Source of the DNA: Flavobacterium sp. 245
Lineage (GTDB): Bacteria > Bacteroidota > Bacteroidia > Flavobacteriales > Flavobacteriaceae
DNA length: 64,000 bases
Direction: 5' to 3'
Assembly (NCBI RefSeq): GCF_004362055.1
Contig: NZ_SNXB01000014.1
Location: 1 to 64,000 of the forward strand
Position numbers and translations under genes: made by a program. The notes under the pieces are model-generated. The model saw nothing but the letters and a program-made list of their open reading frames with translations, was not told where the DNA came from and did not search any database. This document shows, piece by piece, positions 9,441 through 18,003 of this stretch; positions within the stretch are counted from its first letter, which is position 1; each line of letters opens with the position of its first letter.

Positions 9441-10139
9441 ATGATAACAAAAAAAGTTAATAATGTTCAGGAAGCGATTGCAGGTATTGAAACCGGAATG
9501 ACAATTATGTTTGGTGGTTTTGGTTTATGCGGAATTCCTGAAAATACGATTGCAGCACTGGTAAAAACATCAATTTCAGATTTAACTTGTATTTCAAATA
9601 ATGCAGGAGTTGATGATTTTGGCCTGGGATTGCTTTTGCAGAAAAAACAAATCAAAAAAATGATTTCGTCATATGTTGGTGAAAATGCTGAGTTTGAACG
9701 CCAAATGCTTTCTGGAGAATTAGAAGTGGAATTAACGCCACAAGGAACTCTCGCAGAAAGATGCCGAGCCGCTCAAGCCGGAATTCCTGCTTTTTTCACT
9801 CCAGCTGGTTATGGAACCGAAGTTGCTGAAGGAAAAGAAGTACGTGAATTCAAAGGTAAAATGCATATCATGGAAAAAGCTTTTGAAGCTGATTTTGCAA
9901 TTGTAAAAGCATGGAAAGGTGATGAAGCAGGAAATCTAATTTTTAAAGGAACTGCCAGAAACTTTAACGCATGCATGGCCGGTGCCGGAAAAATCACAAT
10001 CGCTGAAGTTGAAGAACTGGTTCCGGTTGGGAGTTTAGATCCAAATCAAATTCACATTCCGGGAATTATGGTACAGCGTATTTTTCAAGGTGAAAAGTTT
10101 GAGAAACGTATTGAGCAAAGAACGGTAAGAATTAGATAA
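9441..10139 (+). CDS. scoA: Succinyl-CoA:3-ketoacid CoA-transferase, subunit A
   Basis: 232 residues, the normal length for subunit A of a class I CoA-transferase. It begins with the family pattern [24 protein letters not shown], which includes the coenzyme A-transferase 1 signature. With subunit B it moves CoA from succinyl-CoA to acetoacetate or other 3-oxo acids, linking ketone or branched amino-acid breakdown to the TCA cycle. Subunit B follows after 101 bases on the same strand. That spacer is filled by degenerate repeats rather than a terminator, so the pair is probably co-transcribed. Confidence 0.92.
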   Translation: MITKKVNNVQEAIAGIETGMTIMFGGFGLCGIPENTIAALVKTSISDLTCISNNAGVDDFGLGLLLQKKQIKKMISSYVGENAEFERQMLSGELEVELTPQGTLAERCRAAQAGIPAFFTPAGYGTEVAEGKEVREFKGKMHIMEKAFEADFAIVKAWKGDEAGNLIFKGTARNFNACMAGAGKITIAEVEELVPVGSLDPNQIHIPGIMVQRIFQGEKFEKRIEQRTVRIR

Positions 10140-10144
10140 TTAGG

Positions 10145-10235
10145 AAATGCGATAATTAGAAAATGCTTTGCGTAATCTAAATAATTATCAAATTATCAAA
10201 TTGACTAATTGGCACATTAAAAAATTGACACATTA
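10145..10235 (+). repeat. Quasi-periodic spacer sequence (ATTATCAAATT / GGCACATTA words)
   Basis: The gap between scoA and scoB is built from echoes of itself: AAATGC-GATAATTAG..AAATGCTTTGCG, then ATTATCAAATTATCAAATTG, then TTGGCACATTA and TTGACACATTA. No ORF or stable hairpin is present. It belongs to the family of word-like spacers seen throughout this window. Confidence 0.6.
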
Positions 10236-10240
10236 GAAAT

Positions 10241-10894
10241 ATGCTTAGTAAAGAAGATATAGCGAAAAGAATCGCAAAAGAAGTAAAAGACAGATACTTT
10301 GTAAACCTTGGAATCGGGATTCCGACTTTGGTTGCGAATTATGTTAGAGAAGATATTGCGGTTGAATTTCAAAGTGAGAATGGAGTTTTAGGAATGGGCC
10401 CTTTTCCATTTGCAGGTGAAGAAGATGCTGATATAATCAACGCAGGAAAACAAACTATTACAACACTTCCGGGCGCGAGTTTTTTTGATTCGGCATTTAG
10501 TTTCGGGATGATCCGCAGTCAAAAAGTCGATTTAACGATTTTAGGAGCAATGGAAGTTTCTGAAAACGGAGATATCGCCAATTGGAAAATTCCAGGTAAA
10601 ATGGTGAAAGGAATGGGAGGCGCAATGGATTTGGTGGCTTCCGCCGAAAATATCATCGTTGCTATGATGCACGTGAACAAAGCAGGCGAATCTAAAATCT
10701 TAAAAAAATGCACTTTGCCATTAACAGGCGTAGGATGCGTCAAAAAGGTTGTAACCGAGCTTGCGGTTCTCGAAGTTACTGAAAATGGTTTTAAGCTCTT
10801 AGAACGAGCGCCAGGTGTTTCTGTCGAGCACATTATCGCCTCAACTGAAGCCGATCTGATTATTGAAGGTGAAATTCCTGAAATGTCGATTTGA
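10241..10894 (+). CDS. scoB: Succinyl-CoA:3-ketoacid CoA-transferase, subunit B
   Basis: 217 residues. The catalytic glutamate sits at E46 in the class I signature SENGVLGMGP, where it forms the enzyme-CoA thioester. GNLGIGIPTLVANYV-type sequence near the N-terminus and the GGAMDL motif are also typical. It is the partner of the gene just upstream, forming the alpha2-beta2 enzyme. A rho-independent terminator follows about 50 bases after the stop. Confidence 0.93.
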   Translation: MLSKEDIAKRIAKEVKDRYFVNLGIGIPTLVANYVREDIAVEFQSENGVLGMGPFPFAGEEDADIINAGKQTITTLPGASFFDSAFSFGMIRSQKVDLTILGAMEVSENGDIANWKIPGKMVKGMGGAMDLVASAENIIVAMMHVNKAGESKILKKCTLPLTGVGCVKKVVTELAVLEVTENGFKLLERAPGVSVEHIIASTEADLIIEGEIPEMSI

Positions 10895-10945
10895 TTTTTA
10901 GGTTCAAAGACTCAGAGGCACAAAGCAGCAAAGAGTGATTTAGAT

Positions 10946-10988
10946 AAAGAGAACTTTCTTGAATGAAGGTTCTCTTTTTTATTTTTTT
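10946..10988 (+). terminator. Terminator after scoB
   Basis: AAAGAGAAC and GTTCTCTTT can pair around a short loop and are followed by a run of T (TCTCTTTTTTATTTTTTT). It closes the scoAB unit. Confidence 0.75.
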
Positions 10989-11047
10989 AGATTAAATTAC
11001 AAAGTAATCTTTTATTTACATTTGCTGTAATTAAAAAACACACACAT

Positions 11048-11494
11048 TTGGAAAAGTTTGAAATAGATATTAAATGGGGAAGTTATTTCTTCATTATAAA
11101 TACGGCAACTTCGATTTTTATAACATTATTAATGTCTTTGATAGATATTCGGAGTTTATTATATCTGTCTAATGTTCTTATACCAATTTTTATAATTCAA
11201 TTGCTTTATTTTACTATTAAAGCTTTCAAAGAAAATAATGAAAATGGTTTATGTAAAGGTTTTCGAAAATTCTTTGTTTTGATTAGGCTTTTGGTATTTT
11301 ATTTCTTCCTTATTTCGTTTTTAAACCAAACTTCAAGTTCAGATATTCAGTACAATTCCTTAATGTTTTCTTATAGAAAAAGAGATCTTTCAGAATTTTT
11401 AATTGATGAGAATTCAAATGAAGATTATGTTGCCACATTCAATGATTTTCTTTTTTTCTTAAAAAGAAAACTTAGACTAGTAGCAGAAATTTAG
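11048..11494 (+). CDS. Hypothetical membrane protein
   Basis: 148 residues, starting at a TTG because no ATG lies near the 5' end of the open frame; the start is therefore uncertain. Three hydrophobic segments are visible at about 13-31, 37-57 and 76-95. A charged tail (YRKRDLSEFLIDENSNEDY...RKLRLVAEI) follows. I do not recognise a family. The gene stands alone between two terminators, so it is expressed independently. Base composition is like its neighbours. Confidence 0.6.
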   Translation: MEKFEIDIKWGSYFFIINTATSIFITLLMSLIDIRSLLYLSNVLIPIFIIQLLYFTIKAFKENNENGLCKGFRKFFVLIRLLVFYFFLISFLNQTSSSDIQYNSLMFSYRKRDLSEFLIDENSNEDYVATFNDFLFFLKRKLRLVAEI

Positions 11495-11504
11495 ACATAA
11501 AACA

Positions 11505-11535
11505 CAAAAACCGCCATAAGGCGGTTTTTCTTTTT
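11505..11535. terminator. Bidirectional terminator
   Basis: AAAACCGCC-ATAA-GGCGGTTTTT stem-loop between convergent genes ending at 11494 and 11593, with A and T tracts on both sides. Confidence 0.85.
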
Positions 11536-11540
11536 AAAAA

Positions 11541-11585
11541 CTTTGTCCCTTTGAGCCTTTGTGACTTTGAGCCTTTGGAACTTAA
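11541..11585. repeat. Quasi-periodic spacer sequence (CTTTGAGC words)
   Basis: CTTTGTCCCTTTGAGCCTTTG is followed by TGACTTTGAGCCTTTGGAAC, so an 8- to 10-base word recurs four times next to the terminator. It is non-coding. Confidence 0.6.
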
Positions 11586-11592
11586 AAGTTTA

Positions 11593-12120
11593 TTATAAAT
11601 TAAATGAAGCTCCTAAACTGAAAGTTGCTTGATTGTTTAAATGATCAAAAACATCATTGTTGTCGCTGTATTTTGCTATTGGGAAACCAATTTCTGTGAA
11701 AACACCAAATCCTTCAGTAAAGAAATAACGTCCTCCAACATGTCCTCCAAAATTTTTCAAACCTAAGCTTAAACCTGGGTAAATATCTAATTGTTCGATT
11801 CCAATAACACTGCTTAAATTAGCATTGATTCTTGCTTTTGCATCAAAACGATCTTTGAATTCTGGTTTGTAATCATTGTATGGAGTTGGATTACCACCGT
11901 AAATACCATTGAAATTATTTACACCAAGTAAATAATTTGAAACGAAACCAAAAGAGAAATTTTCTCCTAAACCAAAATCAACAGAACCTTGAATTCCAGA
12001 ACCACCATCCTGAATGTTAGCACCAACATTTACTTTGATATCGCCTTTGCCTTTAAAAGCTTGTTGCGCATTAATAAATCCGAATGATACTAAAAACAAG
12101 AATGTAATAACTTTTTTCAT
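11593..12120 (-). CDS. Outer-membrane beta-barrel-like protein
   Basis: 175 residues with a clear Sec signal peptide (MKKVITFLFLVSFGFINA-Q). The mature part alternates hydrophobic and polar residues and is rich in Gly and aromatics (GSVDFGLGENFSFGFVSNYL, GLSLGLKNFGGHVGGRYFF), ending in a C-terminal LGASFNL with terminal aromatic and leucine. This pattern is typical of small outer-membrane barrels. It resembles a flavobacterial family of unknown function. The substrate or role cannot be told from sequence. Confidence 0.75.
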   Translation of the reverse strand: MKKVITFLFLVSFGFINAQQAFKGKGDIKVNVGANIQDGGSGIQGSVDFGLGENFSFGFVSNYLLGVNNFNGIYGGNPTPYNDYKPEFKDRFDAKARINANLSSVIGIEQLDIYPGLSLGLKNFGGHVGGRYFFTEGFGVFTEIGFPIAKYSDNNDVFDHLNNQATFSLGASFNL

Positions 12121-12168
12121 AAACTTTAATATTAATAATTTTGAGATGCAAAAATAGTTTTTTGGAAA

Positions 12169-12903
12169 TCAATTCCTACCTTTTTCGTCAGGATATAATT
12201 CATTTAATGGTTCACTTTGCCAAAATTCCTTAGTATCTACGTTCATAATCGTTAAAGGACCTTTAAAGGCAGCGCCAGTATCAACATTCCAAACGCAGGC
12301 TTTGTTTACAGGTACAGTTTCTCCAATTCTGGTAACAGGTGTGTGGCCAATGTAGATTTCTTTGTAAACCGTAAATCGTTTAGGGTAATATAAATCATCG
12401 GGCTTTAAGTTTGGGTCTAGAGCAAGTGCCGACTCCCAAAGTGTTCTGTCCCAATAAAATAATTTCGGAAAGTATTCCCAGACTACGCCATTTAAATTTG
12501 TAAATCCGGCGTGAACAAAAAGTCGGTTTGCATCATCAAGATAATAATCTTTCAGTGATTCTAAAAATACAATATGCGTTTTCTTTTTTTCTTCAGAGAG
12601 TTTAGAATATCCTTCAACTGTAGCTTTTCCGCCATGTTTGTACCACATTTCTTCATCAAAATCTTCATGTCTGTTTTCAAGCCAGTCCAGAGCCAGCTGA
12701 TCATGATTTCCTCTAATGCAAATGCATTTTTGCTTGGTTTTAAGATCAATTAAAAAATCGATTACTTCGGCAGATTGACTCCATCCATCAACGTAATCGC
12801 CTAAAAGTATAAGAGTATCTTCTGTAGTAACTTTGGCTCTGTCCAACACTTGCTCAAGTGCGCGTAATCCTCCGTGTATATCGCCTATAACAAATGTTCG
12901 CAT
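12169..12903 (-). CDS. Metallophosphoesterase (serine/threonine phosphatase-like)
   Basis: 244 residues carrying the calcineurin-like phosphoesterase motifs in order: GDIHG (residues 7-11), GDYVDG (about 35-40) and GNHD (about 66-69), then histidines in HAGF and GHTPV. These bind the two metal ions. Bacterial relatives are PrpA-type protein phosphatases or diadenosine tetraphosphatases; the sequence alone does not decide the substrate. The protein is cytosolic, with no signal peptide. It lies 48 bases upstream of the beta-barrel gene on the same strand, so read-through is possible. Confidence 0.88.
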   Translation of the reverse strand: MRTFVIGDIHGGLRALEQVLDRAKVTTEDTLILLGDYVDGWSQSAEVIDFLIDLKTKQKCICIRGNHDQLALDWLENRHEDFDEEMWYKHGGKATVEGYSKLSEEKKKTHIVFLESLKDYYLDDANRLFVHAGFTNLNGVVWEYFPKLFYWDRTLWESALALDPNLKPDDLYYPKRFTVYKEIYIGHTPVTRIGETVPVNKACVWNVDTGAAFKGPLTIMNVDTKEFWQSEPLNELYPDEKGRN

Positions 12904-13049
12904 TTTTAAATATTTCGAATAAGGATTACAAAAATAGAGAAAATGATTTGTTTGGAATCATTTAGTTGTTAATCTTTGCGAACCTGATAAATTTATGCTT
13001 TAATTTTTCAGCCAAAAAACAAATAACTAACATAACCTAAAAACAATTT

Positions 13050-13592
13050 ATGAAAAGAAACTTGACTGTTTTATTTTTAATGCTTGCTTTTGCAGGATAT
13101 TCACAAGGTAAGCTTACTTACGGAAGTGGCGGTAGTGTTTATAATTCGGAAAACCAAAAAGTAAATACAAACTTAGTTCGAGCTCTGATGGATACGAATC
13201 CTGAAGCTTTGAAACTTTATAATTCTGGAAGAAGTAAAAAAACTTGGGGAAATGTTCTTTTTTATGGAGGTATAGGACTTGTGGCCACAAACCTGATTGT
13301 TGCAATGAATAGTGATAATAATTATACATCGACTTCAAAAACTATTTATAACAATAATGGTACCCCGATTGTGACTGTTGTATCGGTAAGTTCTGAACGT
13401 TCAAATATGGCATTGGCCGTGATTGGCGGAGCAATGCTTGTCGCTTCAATTCCGATTAAGATTGGGTATCCAAAAAAAATAAAAGCAGCTCTTGAGAAAT
13501 ATAATAACGGTTTGGCTGAGACTTATAAACCAGAACCAAAAACGACTTTAATTGCCAGTACAAACCAAATTGGCTTAAGAATAGAGTTTTAA
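13050..13592 (+). CDS. Secreted or membrane protein of unknown function
   Basis: 180 residues. A signal peptide (MKRNLTVLFLMLAFAGYSQG) is followed by two hydrophobic stretches (about 66-86 and 121-138). Between them is an Asn/Ser/Thr-rich loop. The YxSGRSKKTWGNVLFYGGIGL region recalls small Bacteroidetes membrane proteins, but I recognise no named family. The gene is followed by its own terminator. Confidence 0.7.
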   Translation: MKRNLTVLFLMLAFAGYSQGKLTYGSGGSVYNSENQKVNTNLVRALMDTNPEALKLYNSGRSKKTWGNVLFYGGIGLVATNLIVAMNSDNNYTSTSKTIYNNNGTPIVTVVSVSSERSNMALAVIGGAMLVASIPIKIGYPKKIKAALEKYNNGLAETYKPEPKTTLIASTNQIGLRIEF

Positions 13593-13615
13593 GGATTTTA
13601 TTTAGAAGAAAATAT

Positions 13616-13649
13616 AAAGCTATAGTTGCAAAAAACTCTAGCTTTTTTT
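13616..13649 (+). terminator. Terminator after the 13050 gene
   Basis: AAAGCTAtAG and CTcTAGCTTT pair around TTGCAAAAAA, followed by a T-run. Confidence 0.7.
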
Positions 13650-13684
13650 ATGATTTTTAGTGTCATTTTTCAGCGTTTACTATT

Positions 13685-13692
13685 TAAATTTG
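13685..13692 (+). promoter_or_regulatory. Putative -7 box for dinB
   Basis: TAAATTTG is an exact match to TAnnTTTG and ends only four bases before the dinB ATG at 13697. If used, the transcript would be essentially leaderless. Confidence 0.45.
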
Positions 13693-13696
13693 TAAC

Positions 13697-14779
13697 ATGT
13701 CTGAAACACCTGCATACCGAAAAATTATCCATATTGATATGGATGCTTTTTATGCCTCAGTAGAGCAGATGGATAATCCGTTGTTGCGCGGAAAACCAGT
13801 GGCAGTTGGCGGTTCAGAAAACAGGGGAGTGGTTTCGGCAGCAAGTTATGAAGCTAGAAAATTTGGTGTACGAAGTGCGATAAGTGGGGTTTTGGCCAAA
13901 AAATACTGCCCAGAAATTATTTTTGTCCGACCGAGATTTGACCGATACAAAGAGATTTCTTCGAAAATCCATAAAATTTTTCACGACTATACAGATTTAG
14001 TTGAACCACTTTCGTTAGATGAAGCTTATCTTGATGTAACCCAAAATAAAAAAGGAAATCCGAGTGCGAGTTTGCTTGCACAGGAAATCAGGATGCGAAT
14101 TTTGAACGAAGTTGGGCTTACGGCTTCGGCAGGAATTTCAGTCAATAAATTTGTGGCAAAAATTGCTAGCGACATCAACAAACCTAACGGGCAAAAAACC
14201 GTTAATCCTGATGAGGTTTTAGCTTTTTTAGAAGAATTGCCAATCAGGAAATTTTATGGCGTTGGGAAAGTAACAACTGAAAAAATGTATCAGCTTGGTA
14301 TTTTTACTGGAGCCGATTTAAAAAGCAAAACAATAGAATTTCTGGAAAAACATTTCGGAAAATCTGGAGGGTTTTATTATAAAGTTGTTCGCGGTATTCA
14401 TAACAGTGAAGTAAAATCGGACCGTATTACAAAATCGGTTGCAGCCGAACATACTTTTGATGTCAATTTATCCTCTGAAATTTTTATGCTAGAACAGCTT
14501 GAAAAAATTGCTACATCATTAGAAAGACGTTTGAAAAAACATAAAATTTCGGGCAAAACGGTTACACTGAAAATCAAATACAGTGATTTTACGCAGCAAA
14601 CCCGAAGTAAAACACTTCCGTATTTTATTTCAGATAAAAGTCTGATTTTAGAAACAGTAGAAGAATTATTGTACCAAGAGCGAATGAAAGACTCTGTCAG
14701 ATTGCTTGGGATTTCGCTAAACAACTTAAATACAGAGGAAAAGAAAGCCGTTGTTGTACAGTTAAAATTTTCATTTTGA
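13697..14779 (+). CDS. dinB: DNA polymerase IV (Y-family)
   Basis: 360 residues, the usual DinB length. The catalytic acidic residues are in IDMDAFYASVEQ (D14 and D16) and SLDEAYLDV (D108, E109). The thumb has the helix-hairpin-helix region RKFYGVGKVTTEKM. The extreme C-terminus QLKFSF fits a beta-clamp-binding peptide. The enzyme performs error-prone translesion synthesis. A perfect -7 promoter box lies directly before the start codon. I see no obvious LexA-type operator in the leader. Confidence 0.95.
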   Translation: MSETPAYRKIIHIDMDAFYASVEQMDNPLLRGKPVAVGGSENRGVVSAASYEARKFGVRSAISGVLAKKYCPEIIFVRPRFDRYKEISSKIHKIFHDYTDLVEPLSLDEAYLDVTQNKKGNPSASLLAQEIRMRILNEVGLTASAGISVNKFVAKIASDINKPNGQKTVNPDEVLAFLEELPIRKFYGVGKVTTEKMYQLGIFTGADLKSKTIEFLEKHFGKSGGFYYKVVRGIHNSEVKSDRITKSVAAEHTFDVNLSSEIFMLEQLEKIATSLERRLKKHKISGKTVTLKIKYSDFTQQTRSKTLPYFISDKSLILETVEELLYQERMKDSVRLLGISLNNLNTEEKKAVVVQLKFSF

Positions 14780-14835
14780 TTTGTTATAATATTTAAAAAT
14801 ACGGTTTCCCGTAAAAAGCATTGAAGTTTTAGCTT

Positions 14836-14843
14836 TATCTTTG
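14836..14843 (+). promoter_or_regulatory. Putative -7 box for the PAS gene
   Basis: TATCTTTG matches TAnnTTTG exactly, 33 bases before the ATG at 14876. An upstream TTG is present but at a poor distance. Confidence 0.4.
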
Positions 14844-14875
14844 AGAGAAAAGATATCTCATTAAAATTGCTCCAA

Positions 14876-15376
14876 ATGAAAAACTCTGACCTTGAAGATG
14901 CTTCCTATCGTTATTCGGTTCCAATTTTGGCTTGGGATTTTCATTATGAATATGTAAATGAATTGAAAGCTATAGTTGCCGATTTGAAAAAACTTCATGA
15001 TATTTCAACTCAATATTCATGGAACGAAAAGGAACTTGAAATAGAAGAACGCATCAAGAATGAAGTTGTTGTGATTACAGATTTGAACTTAAAAATTGTT
15101 TTTGTATCCAGTAAAATTAAAAGAATGACCGGTTATACTGAAGCAGAAGTTTTAGGAAACACGCCCAAAATGTTTCAAGGCCCGGAAACTTGCCAAACTG
15201 CACTGAAAGAAATCAGAGAAGCAATTCACTTAAAAACCTCGTTTGAGAAGACGATTGAAAATTATAAAAAAAATGGAAAAGTGTATAGCTGTCGTATCAG
15301 TGGCTTTCCTGTTTACAACTCTAAAGGCGAAGTTTCGCATTTTATAGCATTTGAGAAAAATGCACTTAGTGCTTAG
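14876..15376 (+). CDS. PAS domain protein
   Basis: 166 residues from the ATG at 14876; a TTG nine bases earlier is in frame but less likely. An N-terminal helical part with acidic and aromatic residues is followed by a PAS domain (about 60-160): VVVITDLNLKIVFVSSKIKRMTGYTEAEVLGNTPKMFQGPET, then SFEKTIENYKKNGKVYSCRISGFPVYN. The GNTPKMFQGP stretch resembles the flavin-binding site of LOV domains (GRNCRFLQG), but the reactive Cys is replaced by Thr/Pro, so photochemistry of the LOV type is unlikely. No output domain is present, so it would act by protein interaction. Confidence 0.85.
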   Translation: MKNSDLEDASYRYSVPILAWDFHYEYVNELKAIVADLKKLHDISTQYSWNEKELEIEERIKNEVVVITDLNLKIVFVSSKIKRMTGYTEAEVLGNTPKMFQGPETCQTALKEIREAIHLKTSFEKTIENYKKNGKVYSCRISGFPVYNSKGEVSHFIAFEKNALSA

Positions 15377-15435
15377 TTTTTTTAACCGCAAAGTACGCTA
15401 AGATTTTTGCATGGTTCGCAAGATTTATAAAAAAC

Positions 15436-15462
15436 AAAACCGCCCAGAAGGCGGTTTTTATA
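15436..15462. terminator. Bidirectional terminator
   Basis: AAAACCGCC-CAGAA-GGCGGTTTT between convergent PAS and fumarase genes. It shares its core with the hairpin at 11505. Confidence 0.85.
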
Positions 15463-15472
15463 TTAAGAAAGA

Positions 15473-15514
15473 AAACCTTAGAATCTCAGTATCTTAGAAC
15501 CTTAGTCCCTTAGA
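15473..15514. repeat. Quasi-periodic spacer sequence (CTTAGAAnC words)
   Basis: AACCTTAGAATCTCAGTATC is followed by TTAGAACCTTAGTCCCTTAG, a word of about 8-10 bases recurring five times directly before the fumarase stop codon. Confidence 0.6.
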
Positions 15515-17119
15515 TTATAAATTCTCAAAGAAATCATTTCCTTTATCATCTGTAATAATAAAAGCAGGGAAATCTTTCACAGTAATTTTACGAACAGCTT
15601 CCATCCCTAATTCTTCAAAATCAACAACTTCTACTTTTAAAATATTGTCTTGAGCCAAAATAGCTGCAGGACCGCCAATAGAACCTAAATAGAATCCGCC
15701 ATATTTGTTGCAGGCATCAGTAACTTGTTTAGTACGATTCCCTTTTGCAAGCATCACCATACTACCGCCATGTTTCTGGAATTCATCTACATAAACATCC
15801 ATACGCCCAGCAGTTGTTGGTCCAAAACTTCCTGAAGCCATTCCTTCTGGAGTTTTTGCTGGTCCGGCGTAATACACAGGGTGATTTTTAAAGTATTCCG
15901 GCATTGGTTTTCCGGCGTCTAGCAATTCTTTGATTTTTGCATGAGCAATATCACGGGCAACAATTACAGTTCCGTTTAGCTTTAAACGTGTTTTAATTGG
16001 ATATTGAGATAATTTTGCCAAAATATCGGTCATTGGTTGATCTAAATCAATTTCAACTGGAGCTTCTAAATGCGGTGCAGTTTCTGGTAAAAATTGTTTC
16101 GGATTTACTTCTAACTGTTCAACGAAGATTCCGTCTTTCGTAATTTTTCCCTTAATATTTCTGTCAGCAGAACATGAAACTCCTAATCCAACTGGACAAG
16201 AAGCTGCGTGACGAGGCAAACGAACGACGCGAACATCATGCGTAAAGTATTTTCCTCCAAATTGAGCTCCAATTTCACTTTCCTGACAGATTTTTTGAAC
16301 ACGTTCTTCCCATTCTAAATCACGGAAAGCTTGACCAGCCATGTTTCCTGATGTTGGAAGATGGTCATAATACCCCGCAGATGCTTTTTTAACGGCGCCT
16401 AAATTCGCTTCCGCAGAAGTTCCACCAATTACTAAAGCCAAGTGATAGGGAGGACAAGCCGAAGTCCCTAAATCTTTGATTTTTGCACGAATGAATGCAT
16501 CTAAAGATTTATCGTTCAATAACGATTTAGTCTGCTGGTATAGATATGTTTTATTTGCCGATCCACCTCCTTTTGCCATAAATAAGAATTCATAAGAATT
16601 TCCTTTTTTAGCATAAATATCAATTTGAGCAGGAAGATTTGATCCTGAATTTTTTTCCTCAAACATCGTAATTGGAACGATTTGAGAATAACGCAAATTG
16701 CGTTTTTGGTAGGTATTGAAAATTCCTCGGCTTAGCCATTCTGCGTCATCAACACCAGTAAAAATGCTTTCACCTTTTTTGGCCATTACGATTGCCGTTC
16801 CTGTATCTTGACAGCTTGGCAATTGACCTTCGGCAGCAACAGAAGCATTTTGAAGTAAATTATATGCCACAAAACGATCATTGTCTGTCGCTTCTGGATC
16901 GTCAAGAATATTTCTTAGTTTTTGTAAATGTGTCGTTCTCAACATGAACGAAACATCTGTTAAAGCTTCTTCAGCTAATAATTCTAAACCTTTTGGATCA
17001 ACAGTTAAAACTTCGCGTTCTCCAAATTTTTCTGTTTTTACAAAATCAGAAGTGATTTTGCGGTATTGTGTCTCATCCTTTAAAATTGGATAAGGATCTT
17101 GGTATATAAAATCAATCAT
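15515..17119 (-). CDS. Fumarate hydratase, class I
   Basis: 534 residues, the length of single-chain iron-sulfur fumarases (alpha and beta regions fused). The cluster cysteines are visible in PSC103QDTGTA, SAC222PPYH and ASC308PVGLGVSC. The C-terminal beta domain has [20 protein letters not shown] and GGPAAILA. It interconverts fumarate and malate in the TCA cycle and is oxygen-sensitive. The class I assignment follows from these motifs; class II enzymes share none of them. A perfect -7 box lies just before the start. Confidence 0.95.
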   Translation of the reverse strand: MIDFIYQDPYPILKDETQYRKITSDFVKTEKFGEREVLTVDPKGLELLAEEALTDVSFMLRTTHLQKLRNILDDPEATDNDRFVAYNLLQNASVAAEGQLPSCQDTGTAIVMAKKGESIFTGVDDAEWLSRGIFNTYQKRNLRYSQIVPITMFEEKNSGSNLPAQIDIYAKKGNSYEFLFMAKGGGSANKTYLYQQTKSLLNDKSLDAFIRAKIKDLGTSACPPYHLALVIGGTSAEANLGAVKKASAGYYDHLPTSGNMAGQAFRDLEWEERVQKICQESEIGAQFGGKYFTHDVRVVRLPRHAASCPVGLGVSCSADRNIKGKITKDGIFVEQLEVNPKQFLPETAPHLEAPVEIDLDQPMTDILAKLSQYPIKTRLKLNGTVIVARDIAHAKIKELLDAGKPMPEYFKNHPVYYAGPAKTPEGMASGSFGPTTAGRMDVYVDEFQKHGGSMVMLAKGNRTKQVTDACNKYGGFYLGSIGGPAAILAQDNILKVEVVDFEELGMEAVRKITVKDFPAFIITDDKGNDFFENL

Positions 17120-17134
17120 TGTTTTGTTTTTTTA

Positions 17135-17142
17135 CAAAGTTA
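17135..17142 (-). promoter_or_regulatory. Putative -7 box for fumarase
   Basis: The minus strand reads TAACTTTG, an exact TAnnTTTG match 16 bases before the ATG at 17119. Confidence 0.45.
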
Positions 17143-17228
17143 GAAATTATTTACCTAAGAAAGAATTTGAATTAGGGGCGTTTGTGCGTATTAATTTATT
17201 ATGAAAAATTAAAAAACGTATTATATCT

Positions 17229-17332
17229 AAACTGGACTGAAGTCCAGCCCTACAATATATTTAGAGCCGATGGCTCTTTTAAAAGTTCCGGAGGAACTAT
17301 CTATTTTGTAGAGCTGGACTTCAGTCCAGTTT
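17229..17332 (+). repeat. Left REP doublet (REPIN)
   Basis: Four hairpins: CTGGACT-GA-AGTCCAG (17232-17247), AGAGCC-GAT-GGCTCT, AGTTCC-GGA-GGAACT and CTGGACT-TC-AGTCCAG (17314-17329). The outer 26 bases at each end are inverted copies of each other with one mismatch. GTAG precedes the outer hairpins at 17308-17311 (plus) and 17250-17253 (minus strand). Confidence 0.9.
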
Positions 17333-17405
17333 TAATTAAAGATTGGGATTATTTAAAATTGTAGGATAATTTGTATTTTTGCGCCTGATTTTTAATTTAG
17401 AAAAA

Positions 17406-17867
17406 ATGTCCAACACCTATCACCAAGTTTATATTCAGGCAGTTTTTGCAGTGAAGAATAGAGGGGCACTAATTAGTGATGACTGTAAAGCTCAAATATT
17501 AAGCGTGATTGGAAATTCTATAAATGAAACAGGATGCAAAACCATTATAGTAAACGGAACTGAAGATCATGTTCATTGTCTTTTAGGTCTCAAACCAACA
17601 ATTTCTATTTCAGAATTAATGAGAATAGTTAAAGGAAAATCGTCAAGATTTATTAATGACAAACAATTGACGAAGCATAAATTTGAATGGCAGGAAGGAT
17701 ACGGTGTTTTTTCATACAGTAAATCACACATTGATGCCGTATATAAATACATCGTCAATCAAGAAGAACATCACAAAAAACAAAATTTCAAAAACGAATA
17801 TTTATTCCTGTTAGACAAATACAATTTCAAATATGACGAAAGATATGTTTTTGAAAATTTAATATAA
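17406..17867 (+). CDS. REP-associated tyrosine transposase (IS200/Y1 family)
   Basis: 153 residues from the ATG at 17406; an in-frame TTG at 17379 would add nine residues that do not look like family sequence. The Y1 single-strand endonuclease motifs are complete: the HUH pair H55-V-H57 in TEDHVHCLL and the catalytic tyrosine Y115 in YIVNQEEHH. RAYT proteins nick single-stranded REP hairpins next to a GTAG tetranucleotide. Here four such sites flank the gene. The stop is only 10 bases from the right repeat. A TATTTTTG -7 box (17374-17381) lies upstream. It appears intact. Confidence 0.92.
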   Translation: MSNTYHQVYIQAVFAVKNRGALISDDCKAQILSVIGNSINETGCKTIIVNGTEDHVHCLLGLKPTISISELMRIVKGKSSRFINDKQLTKHKFEWQEGYGVFSYSKSHIDAVYKYIVNQEEHHKKQNFKNEYLFLLDKYNFKYDERYVFENLI

Positions 17868-17877
17868 TCCTATTTTA

Positions 17878-17981
17878 AGCTGGACCGAAGTCCAGCTCTA
17901 CAAAATAGATAGTTCCTCGGGAACTTTTAAAAGAGCCATCGGCTCTAAATATATTGTAGGGCTGGACTTCAGTCCAGCTTA
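17878..17981 (-). repeat. Right REP doublet (REPIN), inverted copy
   Basis: Reverse complement of 17229-17332 with four mismatches. GTAG lies at 17957-17960 (plus) and as CTAC at 17899-17902 (minus). Some mismatches break stem pairs, e.g. CTGGACC-GA-AGTCCAG at 17881. Confidence 0.9.
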
Positions 17982-18003
17982 TGCAACGAATAAATTTGTT
18001 TTT

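Larger units (their letters stand above)
17229..17981 (+). mobile_element. REPIN-RAYT element (Y1 transposase gene between inverted REP doublets)
   Basis: A 753-base unit. A Y1 transposase gene (17406-17867) lies between two 104-bp copies of the same sequence in inverted orientation (17229-17332 and 17878-17981). By eye 100 of 104 positions match. Each copy is itself a pair of inverted REP hairpins with GTAG at the foot. The unit sits between fumarase and the SpmA/SpmB-fusion gene, 22 bases beyond the end of the latter, without disrupting either. Confidence 0.85.

Noticed and set aside
12941-12960. ATGATT..AATCAT inverted repeat upstream of the 13050 gene
   Set aside because: Six-base AT-rich arms are expected by chance at this composition.
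14876-15376. LOV photoreceptor domain
   Set aside because: The GNTPKMFQGP loop resembles the LOV loop, but the flavin-reactive Cys of NCRFLQ is absent.
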